Shown here piece by piece: positions 33,889-44,215 of a stretch of DNA of 64,000 nt; positions within the stretch are counted from its first letter, which is position 1; every line of letters starts with the position of its first letter. A program made the translations under genes and the position numbers. The notes below the pieces were generated by a model. It had not been told where the DNA came from and made no database searches. It saw only the letters and a program-made list of their open reading frames with translations. Source of the stretch: Bryum argenteum (lineage: Eukaryota; Streptophyta; Bryopsida; Bryales; Bryaceae); NCBI GenBank assembly GCA_037043015.1, contig CM073322.1:164101-228100 (forward strand), read 5' to 3'.

Positions 33889-34250
33889 GGCACCACAAGC
33901 CTTGGCTTGGTGGTTAGGGCTTAGGCCCCCAATGAGGAGGTCGTGGGTTCTATTCCCCATGCCGGCGTGGTGCTCACCACTATAGTCCACCTAACTATTG
34001 TGGGGGGTCTTTGGACCTTGTTGTATGGGTACCTCAAAGACCTTTGGGGGGATACTATGTCAAGTATCTTCAAGGCACTAGTAACTAGGCTAGAAACTAG
34101 CGTAGTTATAGTGTCCACCCTCGAGAGGGGGAAGTAGTATTGTTCCAATCTCCCCTTGTCCGATGGCCATCGGGATATTAGCATTACGAACGGACACTTC
34201 ATTCACGCCGGCCCCTTAGAAAGGGACTGGAGTTTCCATCATCATCATCA
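33889..34250 (+). mobile_element. tRNA-derived SINE with perfect 13-bp target duplication
   Basis: The body starts GGCACCACAAGCC, followed by an A-box-like TGGCTTGGTGGTTAG and, 30 bases on, a B-box-like GTGGGTTCTATTCC: an internal RNA polymerase III promoter. It ends in a CATCATCATCATCA tail. The direct repeat TGTGAATGGGCCA flanks it at 33876-33888 and 34251-34263 without a mismatch, showing recent target-primed insertion. Length 362 bp, no coding. Confidence 0.92.
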
Positions 34251-34990
34251 TGTGAATGGGCCACGAGGAAGATGCCCGGACAAGTGGTGCCCGGACAGGC
34301 ATGCACAGTAATTTTGCCTAAGCAAGTCCCAGAGAGCGGCACCATTTCTAATAACCGCATCCACTCAGATGGTAAAGGTATCAGCTTGCATTCGACTCCC
34401 AAGTGGGTGATGGATTCAGTGGCGTTAAGATATTTCCCACTCAGTTGTCTGCAGCCAGCCTGTACTTTACTACCAAAAAGGAACACTTAAAATATCAAAG
34501 ATAGGTTACCGGATCAATAATTCATTAAATTATCAACATGCTGACAAATAGTGTTGTCTCTGACAGCCGACTAGCCGAGTGCATGCCGCCCTTAAGTTGT
34601 GGATCGTCGGTAGACTTACCGGGTCTGTAAATACGGCAGTCAAAGGCCGGCAAGTTGAAGCTTTGCATAAATTGCAAACTCAGCATTCACACAATGATCT
34701 CATTTGCAACCACACATTTGCAACCACACATTGCTGCATCCGTTGCATCGATCTCCAGCTTGATCGAACCCAAGCTGCTTGTTGATCTATCAGTCGTGCT
34801 GATCAGAATTCCTGTGTACTGCTCGATTGATTGATTAATTCGCGTCCTGCAATTTGGAAACGATTCAAGCTGTGTAGGAGTCTTGGAACAGCTCTTTCCG
34901 TTTTCTTGTTCCTGGTTGAACTCCGTTTGCAATTCTTCCGAGAGATTTGCGAACGTGTATTATTCCTTCAGTTAGAGTGTGCAGCACGCA

Positions 34991-35281
34991 ATGTCGGGCC
35001 GAGGCAATCGTCAGGTGGCTCGTCACAAGGGCGCTCCACAGGGGAGGCGTCGGCAGGCACAGGTTCCTCAGCGTAGACCCTCCCAGGTGATCTACAACAA
35101 CTACCAGATCATCAACTACTACAGCAGGGGGTACCAGAGCAGAGAGCACGCCCTGCAGTGCCCGCACGTGCAGAGGGCCATCTCCACACACGGCATCACC
35201 CGCGAGCTGAACTCGTTCCTAGGCTTGCTGGCCAGTGGCTTAACCATCTTTGCTTCTCTCGCGACCTTGGGCATGATGTAG
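34991..35281 (+). CDS. Small orphan protein, Arg-rich with hydrophobic C-terminal tail
   Basis: An ATG at 34991 opens 96 codons ending in TAG. The first 30 residues are basic (SGRGNRQVARHKGAPQGRRR region). A polar Tyr/Asn-rich middle follows (QVIYNNYQIINYYSRGYQ). The last 25 residues are hydrophobic (LNSFLGLLASGLTIFASLAT), fitting a tail anchor in a membrane. Codon third positions are GC-rich, unlike the surrounding DNA, which argues for a real gene. I do not recognise the family. A GTG codon in frame just upstream is unlikely to be used. Confidence 0.55.
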   Translation: MSGRGNRQVARHKGAPQGRRRQAQVPQRRPSQVIYNNYQIINYYSRGYQSREHALQCPHVQRAISTHGITRELNSFLGLLASGLTIFASLATLGMM

Positions 35282-35447
35282 AATGAATGGTGGCGCTCTT
35301 ACCAATTTCAAATCCTCTTCTGGTGGAGTACATGATAGAAACCGTATGGTCACCTTACTGTGCACTTTTTGCTTTGGCAGGCTTTGCCATTTGTGATACA
35401 TAACATTCAGTAGTATGTACTGTCTCTGCCTTTGCTGTACAGTAGAT

Positions 35448-35467
35448 GGTGTGGAATATTCCACACC
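35448..35467. repeat. Perfect 20-bp palindrome
   Basis: GGTGTGGAATATTCCACACC reads the same on both strands. It lies 167 bases after the orphan ORF stop. A related GGAATATCC/GGGATATTC pair occurs near 35648-35700. Confidence 0.8.
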
Positions 35468-35817
35468 CAACAGTCCTGCATCAGTAGCTAAGCGCATAGG
35501 TGGAGGTGATATGTAATTGAATGGATTATTGAATCAAGTAAACATTACAAGACATTATTGAGTTGTGACTGGGTGAGTGCTTTCGATTACTGTTCACCAT
35601 GGTTAATTGTTCTTGCTTAATGCCACTTGCCCCCATAGCTTGTGATGTGGAATATCCAAGATCATTTCATTGCAGGGATGAAATGATGTGGGATATTCTA
35701 CATCATTCTATTGGGGAAAGGCAACAGTCATAGAGGCTACTCAATGTAATGTGAAGGCTACAGAATGTTATGTAAATTCAGCATAGAAATAAGATATTGT
35801 ATTGAACTTGTACAGTA

Positions 35818-36034
35818 CACTAAATTTGATAATTAGTGTTAGATACACTAATTTACATAAACAGGGTATAAGTTTTTACTGTTGTTCAATAATTTTACCC
35901 ACTATATTGGTCAAGATGGGGGTCCTTATATAGTATCAGAATCAATGCTCTTAGTAATTTTTTTTAAACAAAAGTAAAAACTTATAGCATTTTCAAATCT
36001 TATAATAATCTAACACTAATTATCAAATTTAGTG
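35818..36034. mobile_element. TA-flanked MITE, copy 2
   Basis: The same element as at 33557-33772: identical ends CACTAAATTTGATAATTAGT, TA on both sides (35816-35817, 36035-36036), 217 bp. Its right end ATTTAGTG is perfectly preserved, while copy 1 has ATTTATTG. Confidence 0.9.
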
Positions 36035-37584
36035 TACCTGTTCATCGACATCGTCAAGCTCAATGCAGTTTAACTTGCAGGCTTTGGGATTTAACTTTCT
36101 GTTTGAGCAAAAGAATTAAGGAGTTTGAATGGAGGCCGGTAATTTGTACTTCATTATAATTTTCTTCGATCTGTCTTTAGTGTATCAACCCCTAAAGGAC
36201 CAAGAAGCCCCAATTGGGCCTCATATTGTATTTAGCATTTTTGAGTGGATTCTAAGTGAAGTTCTTTTTGTTCAACAACACTTGATTAACGCATGCTATG
36301 TTCTTTATTGATTCCCATGATATAAAATATGATCTCATTTGAATTATATTTTTCACAATACGATCGATTGAATTTGTCATTCATTTCAAAACTATGAATC
36401 CTTGCTTCTCTTGTCACCATTGTCTTGTAGCAGTTGACCCATGAGTTTGCAAGCTTTGGAATTTAACATTAGCGTTATCCGTAAAGTCCAGCAAAAAAAA
36501 ATTCACAAGTGGAAAGTCAATGCAGAACTGGATTTTTTTAGCTTGAAAGGCGGAAAAAAATGAGTTCTAGCTCTAAAAAATGATTAGTCAAAAAATGACT
36601 AATCACAAAACACTGCATTGTTAGGTAGATTCAAACCTTGAACCTCTCCAACGGATGAGAAGCTCCCCCAAAACCTAACTTGAGTTCCCATGGAGGAATC
36701 TCCACGTACCCCACACCAACCTCATGCTCCCCCAAAGGGAAGGAGCTTTGGTCGCTTGCTTGAGTGGGTATCAAAAAAATTCATATCAAGGCCGAAAACT
36801 CCATGTTGGAGACTCGCTACCCTCTGCTGACTTTTCAAATAACTCAATTGTGTATAGAAGAATGTTAAAGAACATTTGAGTACAGGTACTTAATAGTTTC
36901 ATTGCTAATCTTCTTTGATCCGTGTACACCAATGATTCTTTTATTTCATTTTTATAAAGAGAAATTTTTCCATGGCTTGAAAAGCAATCGAGGCTCCTTG
37001 GATGCTGTTTTCATATATATATATAAAATTAGAGTACTACACATGTGCTGTACGAAATTCGGATTTTATTCTTTTTTCTTTCAAAAATCATTTTTATTAA
37101 TCACGTAGCCCAAATCATGGAACCATGTGAAGTGAAAATCTTGAATTATGTATGGACCAGATTCAGAATTTCAAAAACTGTGTGGATATTAGGAGCCAAA
37201 ATCAGGGTTATCCACCATGGCAAGAATATTCATTCAAACTGATTTGTGTTGTAGGGTTTCGTACGAGCCATTGGACTGAAGACTAAGCATTTGGTGTATG
37301 GATTTGGTGAATGGATTTACATATACTTGTTCTAATGAAGGGAACTGTACCTATTTGGAGTCTACAATCTCTTATAATTCCTCTAAATGCCCCTTTGATC
37401 CAAAGCTTAGCAACAACTATGATATTTATCATCCACCAAGGTTTGTGCACCCATAACAGCCACTAATTCCAAGTAAGCATATTTACAAATGCTTACTTAT
37501 AATGGGGAGATGATGTACACCTTCTTCATAATAAACATTTCATTTTAACGGTTCTTGAGCAAGGGGTGGTTATGGATGCACATA
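36035..37584. other. AT-rich gene-free stretch
   Basis: No recognisable genes. A perfect 10-bp-arm hairpin TGATTAGTCA-AAAAA-TGACTAATCA lies at 36581-36605. A tRNA-B-box-like motif on the minus strand near 36632 is too isolated to call. Confidence 0.45.
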
Positions 37585-37755
37585 CTGACATATCGTAGGC
37601 CAAACAATGCACCAGGCAAAAATCACATGTAACCAGTACTTTCTGTTGTTGTCACAGACTACTCAAGTGACTGACATATCCTAGGACAGACAATGCACAA
37701 AAAAAAAAAAATCACCTGTAAATAGTACATTCTGTTGTGACAGACTACTCAAGTG
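37585..37755. repeat. Tandem duplication of about 85 bp
   Basis: Two adjacent units each run from CTGACATATC(G/C)TAGG to CAGACTACTCAAGTG (about 37585-37667 and 37668-37754), differing by an expanded A-tract (13 A) and a few substitutions. Confidence 0.85.
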
Positions 37756-38067
37756 GTCAATGAGTGTCAGTCGGGCGCCACTTTAAACAACCTGGGCTGA
37801 ACTGGAGACAAAACAACTTTGGCTAGAAGATACAGGCCCCTTTTGGGCTTGTCAACCTGGGTTCAAATTGTCAACAAATCCAAGAACATTAGTTATCACA
37901 GCAAACAAACACATCCATTCTCTTTGAGCATTCAGATGCCCATCCAAAACCCCAAAACTCTGTGAGATTGACGACTAGATAATCAATTGTTTTGGCGATT
38001 TCTACTGAAGCCAAGCTGTACTTCTAAGAGCACAAAAAATTGAAAAATCAAGTCGCTCATAGCAGCC

Positions 38068-39687
38068 TCCACATCTATATCATCGTCGTCGATGTCCTCG
38101 TCATGGTTTCCCAAAGGCTGCTGTCTGGCTTCGATTCAGTTTTTCCTTAGAAAGAACAGAAACTACTTCCATGAGTCACCCAGTAAGGATCCGCGAAGGT
38201 GACCGAAACCGTCCCACGGATTCTCCAATGTAGTCAACCATCCCACACGAGAGACCAGCCGTGACAGGCGCTCGACTGATGATGGCGAGTTCCGGGTTTA
38301 CACTACTCAGTCGCCGGGAATTCAAGAAACAGACTCTCGCTCAAAATCCTCAAGACCTAGACGTAGAGCAACAATCTCGCCCACGACACTTCAATTGAGC
38401 GGCGCTCACCTTCCCCTGTCATTGCATTGACTCTCGAACGATTTCCCAAGCAAAGCTTCTTTCGTCGGTTCACAAACAGGGCATCCATTATAACGCTTTC
38501 AGAAAGACTCAACGTGACCTCGGCTTGCGGCGGAACCTCACAAGCCGTGTGCTGTGACCACACTACACGCACCAGCAATTTACGGGCCCGTCGATGCAAT
38601 GATCTCACAACAACTACTTGACGATGCACAATCAGACGACTAAAATGACTCCAAGCGGCACCGGACGCAAGCTGCTCCAAGCAAGTGTTGCCAGCAGAAA
38701 AAGATAAGATGCCGGAACATGCTCAAAGCTTGGCGTCGTACTGGGTCAGATGATCACCATACCGCGAGGATCGTACGGCGGACAAGAAGCACCATGAGAA
38801 ACTCATGCGCCAGTCAGTACGCAACCACTCAGGGCCCCTGTGCGACCCAGGAAAAAAGGTGTTCTTCGGCCTAAGAGAAATTCTTGATGAGAAGCATAGA
38901 CAGCCAGGTAGGGAGATTGAAGGGTGCGCCAGCATCCCCCACCGCAGAATTCTTCATCTCCAGCGTAAGAGAATGTCGCGTCCCGATTTAAATGCGATTG
39001 ACCGGAATAGGTTAGAGGTCCGACAACATGTCAGGATCCGACCCTAAGATGAGTTGTGGCGAAGATACGCCTGCAGAAAAAGCACGGCAGCGCGGGAGGA
39101 GGAGGGAAAAGGAGAAATGCTCACCTTAAGGTCTACGTTGGAACGAGAGGTCAGACAGGGGCCGAACTTGGAATCCTTCTGAATTGCACGCCACTTGCCA
39201 GGTCCGTACTTCTCAACGCCAGCGCGAAGGGCAGCCTCCTCTTCGGCGGTCCACTTCTGCTTAGGAGCTCCCATAGCTGGGTGCGACAACGAAACCCTAG
39301 ACGAAAAGTTAACAATCGATCATGTGGCTGGGCTGGCCGGGACGGTCGGGCTCAGAGAAGGAGCGCGAGCGATTTAGGGCGACGAAACCCTAATAATGGA
39401 GCGAGCGAAAGAGAGAGGTAGAGAGACAAAGGGGGAAACAGAGCGAGAAGCAGAAAAGTAACGAGCAGGACTTAGGGTCGACGGTCGGTGCTTGGGCCGA
39501 TCATTCGCTTTCGAGTCGTACAAAAGCAGCAGGAGCATCAGCAGCGACATCCGTCATGATTCTCTCATACCGACGCGCAGGCTCTGGCTTGCGCGGTGAG
39601 ACGCTTGGCTTGGCTTCCCCCTCCCCCTCGGCCCCGACGTTTTCCTCTTCTCTCCTGGAAAGAAGTTCTTGGGAGCTCCGCTGCCCC
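38068..39687 (-). repeat. Inverted partial duplicate of the TRB 5' region
   Basis: Read on the minus strand, this repeats 24813-26420: the 3' fragment of the unidentified upstream gene, the CT-rich leader with teloboxes, TRB exon 1 and the first 1,057 bp of intron 1. Long stretches are identical, with only occasional substitutions and small indels, so the event is recent. The break on the intron side is at GATATAGATGTGGA. Exons 2-5 are absent, so no TRB protein can be made here. Confidence 0.93.
39125..39274 (-). pseudogene. TRB exon 1 copy (truncated gene)
   Basis: The 150-bp exon 1 is intact from the ATG (39274) to AAG and donor GTGAGC, encoding the first 50 residues ([20 protein letters not shown] onwards), but nothing homologous to later exons follows. 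Teloboxes are retained upstream (AAACCCTAA at 39385-39393 on the plus strand). Confidence 0.9.
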
Positions 39688-39807
39688 CGGCGGGGGCTCC
39701 CGGCAAACTCTGTTCCTTCCATCTGGCCATCCATCTGAACCACAGCGCGTCGGATGATTGGATCCTGGAGCCTCCTCATCCGTCACGCCCTTGCCATGCG
39801 AAGACCT
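39501..39807 (-). CDS. 3' terminal exon-like fragment of an unidentified gene, longer copy
   Basis: An acceptor-like CTTTTTTACAG (39808 and up) is followed by a GC-rich open stretch. One frame ends in ARRYERIMTDVAADAPAAFV and RLESE at a TGA (39501-39503). An ATG at 39779 lies in this frame with a stop just before it, so the reading frame at the acceptor is uncertain. It is the longer version of 24813-24987. Function unknown. Confidence 0.35.
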
Positions 39808-39839
39808 GTAAAAAGAATTGCTGGGTTGTCGGAAATGCA

Positions 39840-40206
39840 TGTCATTATATAGTTATAATTTTTGCTATGGATCTAGCTTCTGGATCACAATCCACAATTT
39901 ACTTGGAACCCATCTCAAATGATTTCGTCAAAAGTAAACTTCACAATTATGAGGATGATTTAGCTTTCAAAAGTCTTAGATCGATTTTATAACCAATGTC
40001 TAAACCTTCAAATGGGAGTTATAAGTTCCAAGTACAAAATCGGAGTGGTTTATGGTTGGTTTTCTTCATTTTGTATTTTTTGATATGCTCACAACGTAAG
40101 CTCCAAAGTACCTCAGTCAAAAAAAAGTTGTATGCAAACGTCAAAAAAAAACTTCATTATGACAAATAAAATTAAGCAGACAAAGAAACTTCATTATGAC
40201 AATTAA
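39840..40206. other. Short AT-rich spacer before the piggyBac element
   Basis: A CAAAAAAAA-containing segment with the repeated phrase ACTTCATTATGACAA at about 40152 and 40188. No gene. Confidence 0.45.
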
Positions 40207-40587
40207 CCCCTAAACGTTTCAATCCATCGGGGCAGTTGGAGAGGGGTCCAATTTGTGAAAAAATGTCAAGGTCGTTAAAAGAAAAGAGAGGCAGTAAACT
40301 TAAATTCTAACCGTAGGATCTTCTTCTCCCTTTTGTAAATAGTTGAAATGCCAAGTTTCATGCCATTTGGAGTTGGGGGGGTACTTCATCCACATGATTG
40401 AAGGCAAAAATGGGGGGCTGAAAATAGTGGGGCAGTCACCAAGTTTAGACTTTGGAGTGAAAAGTCGTATCAAGAATTCCCTCAAAATCAAATTTGGTCA
40501 AGTACAATAATATCCGGCATGAAGCAAAGGAGCTATTCCGAAAAAAAAAAAAAAAACATAATTGTGAGCTTCCATTTGCACATAGTA

Positions 40588-42332
40588 CTATTTGAAACGC
40601 ATGTGGGTTGAGGAAAGACCCAAATCCAAACTCTCCCGCTTGTGAATGATCCATGCATTCGTAATTGATAAATCTACCAAAAACATGAATATCCTATGCC
40701 ACCATTTGTGGGTCTTGGATAAGGCCGTGTAGACTCCCCGGAATTGGTCACTCACATCCACACCCCGCATCATGCGGGTGTACTCCAAGTAGATAGGAGA
40801 GGTGGGTATGTGCTCCGTCCTCCCACGAGTATAACGGGGCACCGTGAGAGGCACCTCCGGATCCGGTGACAACGGCTCCGCATGGGTTGACAATAAAAGC
40901 ACCGGTTTTTTATCTACCCAAACAAGAAAACATAACGTACCGGTGCAATGCATGTGCCAATCGGAGCTCCCTTGGGGTTGCTTCACCCATCTCCGCTTGT
41001 CCACCAAGTCACTCGGCAAACCAATCCGGTTGGAACGCACGGTGCCCGTGGCGTATGTGCCCAAGGAGTGCAAATCGACGAAGAGTTTCGGTGAAGTGAA
41101 GAAGTTGTCGGTGACGACAACGTGGCCCCGCCCATGCAATCCGTCCATCAATCCCATCACCACTTCGTACCCCGTTTTTGCCTCCCCCGGTTTCGCCGTT
41201 CGAAGATTTTCTTCAAATCCGCCCCTGTGTAGACTTGGAAGTTGTAAAGGTACTTGGATTTCGAATCTGCGGCCGCCCAAATCTTGAATCCAAATTTTAC
41301 CGGCTTGTTAGGCATGTATTGCTTCATGCCATGGCCGTAGATTCCCTTGTATCTCACCATTAGCTCATCAACGGTTACGTATTGACCATGATTCCAGTTT
41401 GACACACATTGGTGCCTCACCTCCTCAATTAGCCACCTCAACTTCACTAATTTCTCAAAGTTAGGGTCATTTCTATCCATGGGGGCCATGGAATCATCAT
41501 GAATATGTAAACACTTTGTTATAGCCTCATACCTCTTCATGCTCATAGTGTTAGCAATAGTATGACAATAGAAAAATTTCTCGCTACTTTTCCAATAGCA
41601 TCTACGGTTAGGTAAAATTTTTAACCCCATTAGTATACTAATGCCCAACCATGCCTCCAACTCCGGCACGGTCAAACTCCACCAATCTTTTGGCCCCCTA
41701 GTCATTCCCGTGGTCGGGTCAATAGAAGCGGCATACCGGTTAGATTCTCTCATTATTTTCCTCAAAGTCTTCCTAGTGAAGAATTTGTGGAACAAGTCTA
41801 ACACGGGAGAGATTTTCCTAAAAACACGTGGAGGACCCTCACTAGGTCCGGTGAAAACAACTTTATCATGAGTGTAAGTTGATCGAAATTTCCCCCAATA
41901 TTTGTCTTCAAAGCATTCCTTGAAACTTAGACCAACATCCCAATTAGTTAGTCCCCTTCCTACACCCCTTCCTCTGCCCCTTCCATGTGGCCCACTTACC
42001 CTTGTATGATCAAAACTCGAATGTGATACGGGGCTATGCCCGACAATGGGCTCTCTCGCATGGGAGACTTGATTGTGGCCCACAATGGGCTCGGGCTGGC
42101 GGGTCCCTCTCCCCATACCTTCCACTCCAATAGCATACGTCGAGCTGGAAGTCGAGGTCGACTTCCCCAACCCCGTCGAGGTGCATGGAGGGCCGAACAC
42201 TCTGGAGCTCGCCAGTTGCTGGCCCGCTGGAGGGCCCAACACCGCTCCACCATCCAAATAAATCGTCGACCTGGCTGGCTCGCCGGAGTTGTTCTGCAGT
42301 CGCTCGCCGGGCCGTCGGCCGTAGCCCAACAT
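40588..42332 (-). pseudogene. PiggyBac-like transposase (DDE_Tnp_1_7), frameshifted
   Basis: From the ATG at 42332 a disordered N-terminus (with the repeated phrase EPIVGHNQVSHAR/EPIVGHSPVSHSS) leads to the DDE_Tnp_1_7 domain: DWWSLTVPELEAWLGISILM, RCYWKSSEKFFYCHTIA, and the first catalytic Asp, residue 322, in YVTVDELMVRYKG. The frame then slips near 41205; the next frame carries the second Asp (HVVVTDNFFTSPKLFVDLHS) and the third (MMRGVDVSDQFRGVYTAL) with KTHKWWHRIFMFLVDLSITN. Apart from the one frame change the core is intact, so this is a recently disabled enzyme. The C-terminal Cys-rich zinc region is not seen. Confidence 0.9.
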
Positions 42333-43790
42333 CGCCTCGGGGTCGGGCCGGATGACCGGGCCGGCTCGCCGGGTCGTCAGCCCTCCGCGCCCACTGGCCG
42401 GGTCGGATGACCGGCCGCTGGCCGGGTCGCTGCCCTCCGCGCGGCTTGGGTTTGGTCGGATGACCGCCGCCTGCCGGGTCTCGCCTCCGCGCCGGCCGGC
42501 CGGTCCGATGACCGGGCTGGCCTGGCCGGGGTAGGTGCCCTATGACCGTTGGTCTCCGAAATTCCCTGCGATGGAGCACAGGTCGCCCGCCGAGCAGGAC
42601 TCCCCGCCCCGCCAAGGTCATCATTTAGGAGTAAGAATTCCAGTTCTTCTCCACTGTCTGAATCTTCTAAATCGCTTTCAGAATCAAGCCCTGGTTCTTC
42701 AGGTTCCCCCAAGCATTCTTCTTCCTATGTTTCCTGCAGTATGGTATGAGCAAAGATGGGAGCAATCTCACCAAATGGCACTTGCTTAGTTTCATTGTTC
42801 ATTTGCACCACATATATCAATCTTGCTGACATTGGACACACAAAACTGCTAGTAGCTGTTCCCCTAACCCACTGAATCAATCCTTCCTCTTCTTCGTCTC
42901 CAATCTCACTTTCTGGATCTATGCGTTGCCTTTGCAATACTCTAACTTCTAGAGGCTCGATAATCTCTTGTGGCAGATTCATGACATGATGGCTTCGTTG
43001 CAGTTCCATGAGATTGGTGCGCGCTGGATCTTTGAACGCTGTTGCGCAGCGTCTAGGACCCCCCCGAACTGATCATCCCCCTCCTGTTGCTGCAGGCGGA
43101 TTACTCCCACGTCGCTGGGTTACTGGGCCGTCGGTGGAGATCCTCACCGAGGTTGGGGAGCGCTGTCCGGGCCGTCGCTGTAAAATTGCGCCGTCGGTGG
43201 AGGTCGAACAGGTTGGGGGGCGCTGTCCGTGCCGTCGGTGGAGATCAACTGCGCCGTCGGTGGAGACGGAGGTCGCGCGGTCGGGGAGCGCTGCCGAAAT
43301 CCTCGGCGAAGCTGCTGTCGGCCGGGGTCCCCAACGGCTCCGCAGGCGGCTCCGTTCGCTCGCCGCCGATGACCCTCCCATCCCCGGCCGCTGGGTCCCC
43401 TCCAAGCTGCTGTCGGCCGGGGTCGCTCCGCTCGGCTGGGTCGCTTCGCTCGGTCGCTCCCCTCCGCGCCGCTGGGTCGCTCTCCTCCGCCGAGTCGCTG
43501 CAGGTCGCTGCGCTGTCGGTGGATCCACGCTCCGCTGGCCGCTGTCCCCTTCGCTGTCGGCCGGGGTTCCCTCCGATGGAACAGCTTGTTGGCTCCTTGC
43601 AGGCTGACCGCAGCTGGTCTGGACTTCGCGGCCGCTCTGGTCCGATGGAGGAACTGTCGGTGGACTTCGCGGCCGTTGGGCGAGATCTCTTCCTCTGCTG
43701 TCCGATGGGAGCAGCTCGCAGACGCCTGCCCTTCTTCGCTGTTGACCCTGGATACCATCCTCCCAGCTCGTTGAAACCCAATTTCCATGG
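42034..43790. repeat. GC-rich low-complexity blocks inside the piggyBac element
   Basis: Two blocks, about 42280-42540 and 43080-43700, are extremely GC-rich and built from diverged short phrases: GCCGGGTCGGATGACCGG-type in the first, GCCGTCGGTGGAGATC and GTCGGCCGGGGT-type in the second. All six frames stay open for long runs only because stops are rare in such composition. They look like decayed minisatellites. They separate the transposase from the exon-like ORFs at 42540-44215. Confidence 0.75.
42560..43009 (-). CDS. Exon-like ORFs of a possible second gene in the piggyBac element
   Basis: Two non-repetitive minus-strand frames: 42725-43009 (ELQRSHHVMNLPQEIIEPLE ... YVVQMNNETKQVPFGEIAPI) and, overlapping its end in another frame, an acidic Ser/Glu stretch (EEPGLDSESDLEDSDSGEEL) to a CAG|GGAATT border near 42570. 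Both are unlike the GC-rich repeats around them. No domain recognised. Confidence 0.35.
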
Positions 43791-43843
43791 AAATTCTATG
43801 CTACTAAGATTTGGTGACATGTAAGCATACCTGGAAGCTGCTG

Positions 43844-44215
43844 ATTGTCTCCTCTTCCCCCATCTCCCTTGATACTTGGTGTGTTGTGCTCCTCGTTGTT
43901 AGCATGGTGTTCAGTAGGCCAGATTTGACGAATCAAAGAATATAATAGAGAACTAATTCCTAATGGATCTCCCTCACAAACCCTCTCCTTCCATCCTAAA
44001 ATATTGCTAACATGGTGATAGAACAGGTGACGAATTCCCTCAGAGGTATTACGTTTGTCAACCTTGTTTGAACATGGCAAATTGAGTAACACATCTCTAT
44101 CCAAAAGCTCTAACAAAAAACCCACTTGTTGCTCCCCCAAACCCTTGTCAATTGTAGCCCATCTTACTAACTCCTCCCTTGCATCATGAAGCAACCTCTC
44201 TTTTGAACTCTCCAT
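43844..44215 (-). CDS. First exon of a possible second gene in the piggyBac element
   Basis: From the ATG at 44215 (there is also an in-frame ATG at 44293) the frame runs MESSKERLLHDAREELVRWA, LLELLDRDVLLNLPCSNKVD, HLFYHHVSNILGWKERVCEG and ISSLLYSLIRQIWPTEHH, then reaches a good donor, CTTCCAG|GTATGC, near 43831-43844. Helix-rich and Leu/Trp-containing. I do not recognise the fold. It lies between the right piggyBac end and the transposase, on the same strand. Confidence 0.45.

Noticed and set aside
36625-36700. B-box-like GGTTCAAGGTTTGAATC on the minus strand, possible tRNA or SINE
   Set aside because: No matching A box at the right distance, no cloverleaf, no target duplication.
43008-43824. 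Several long overlapping ORFs on both strands in GC-rich sequence
   Set aside because: Open because stop codons are rare in this composition; repetitive Arg/Pro/Ser content and no domain.
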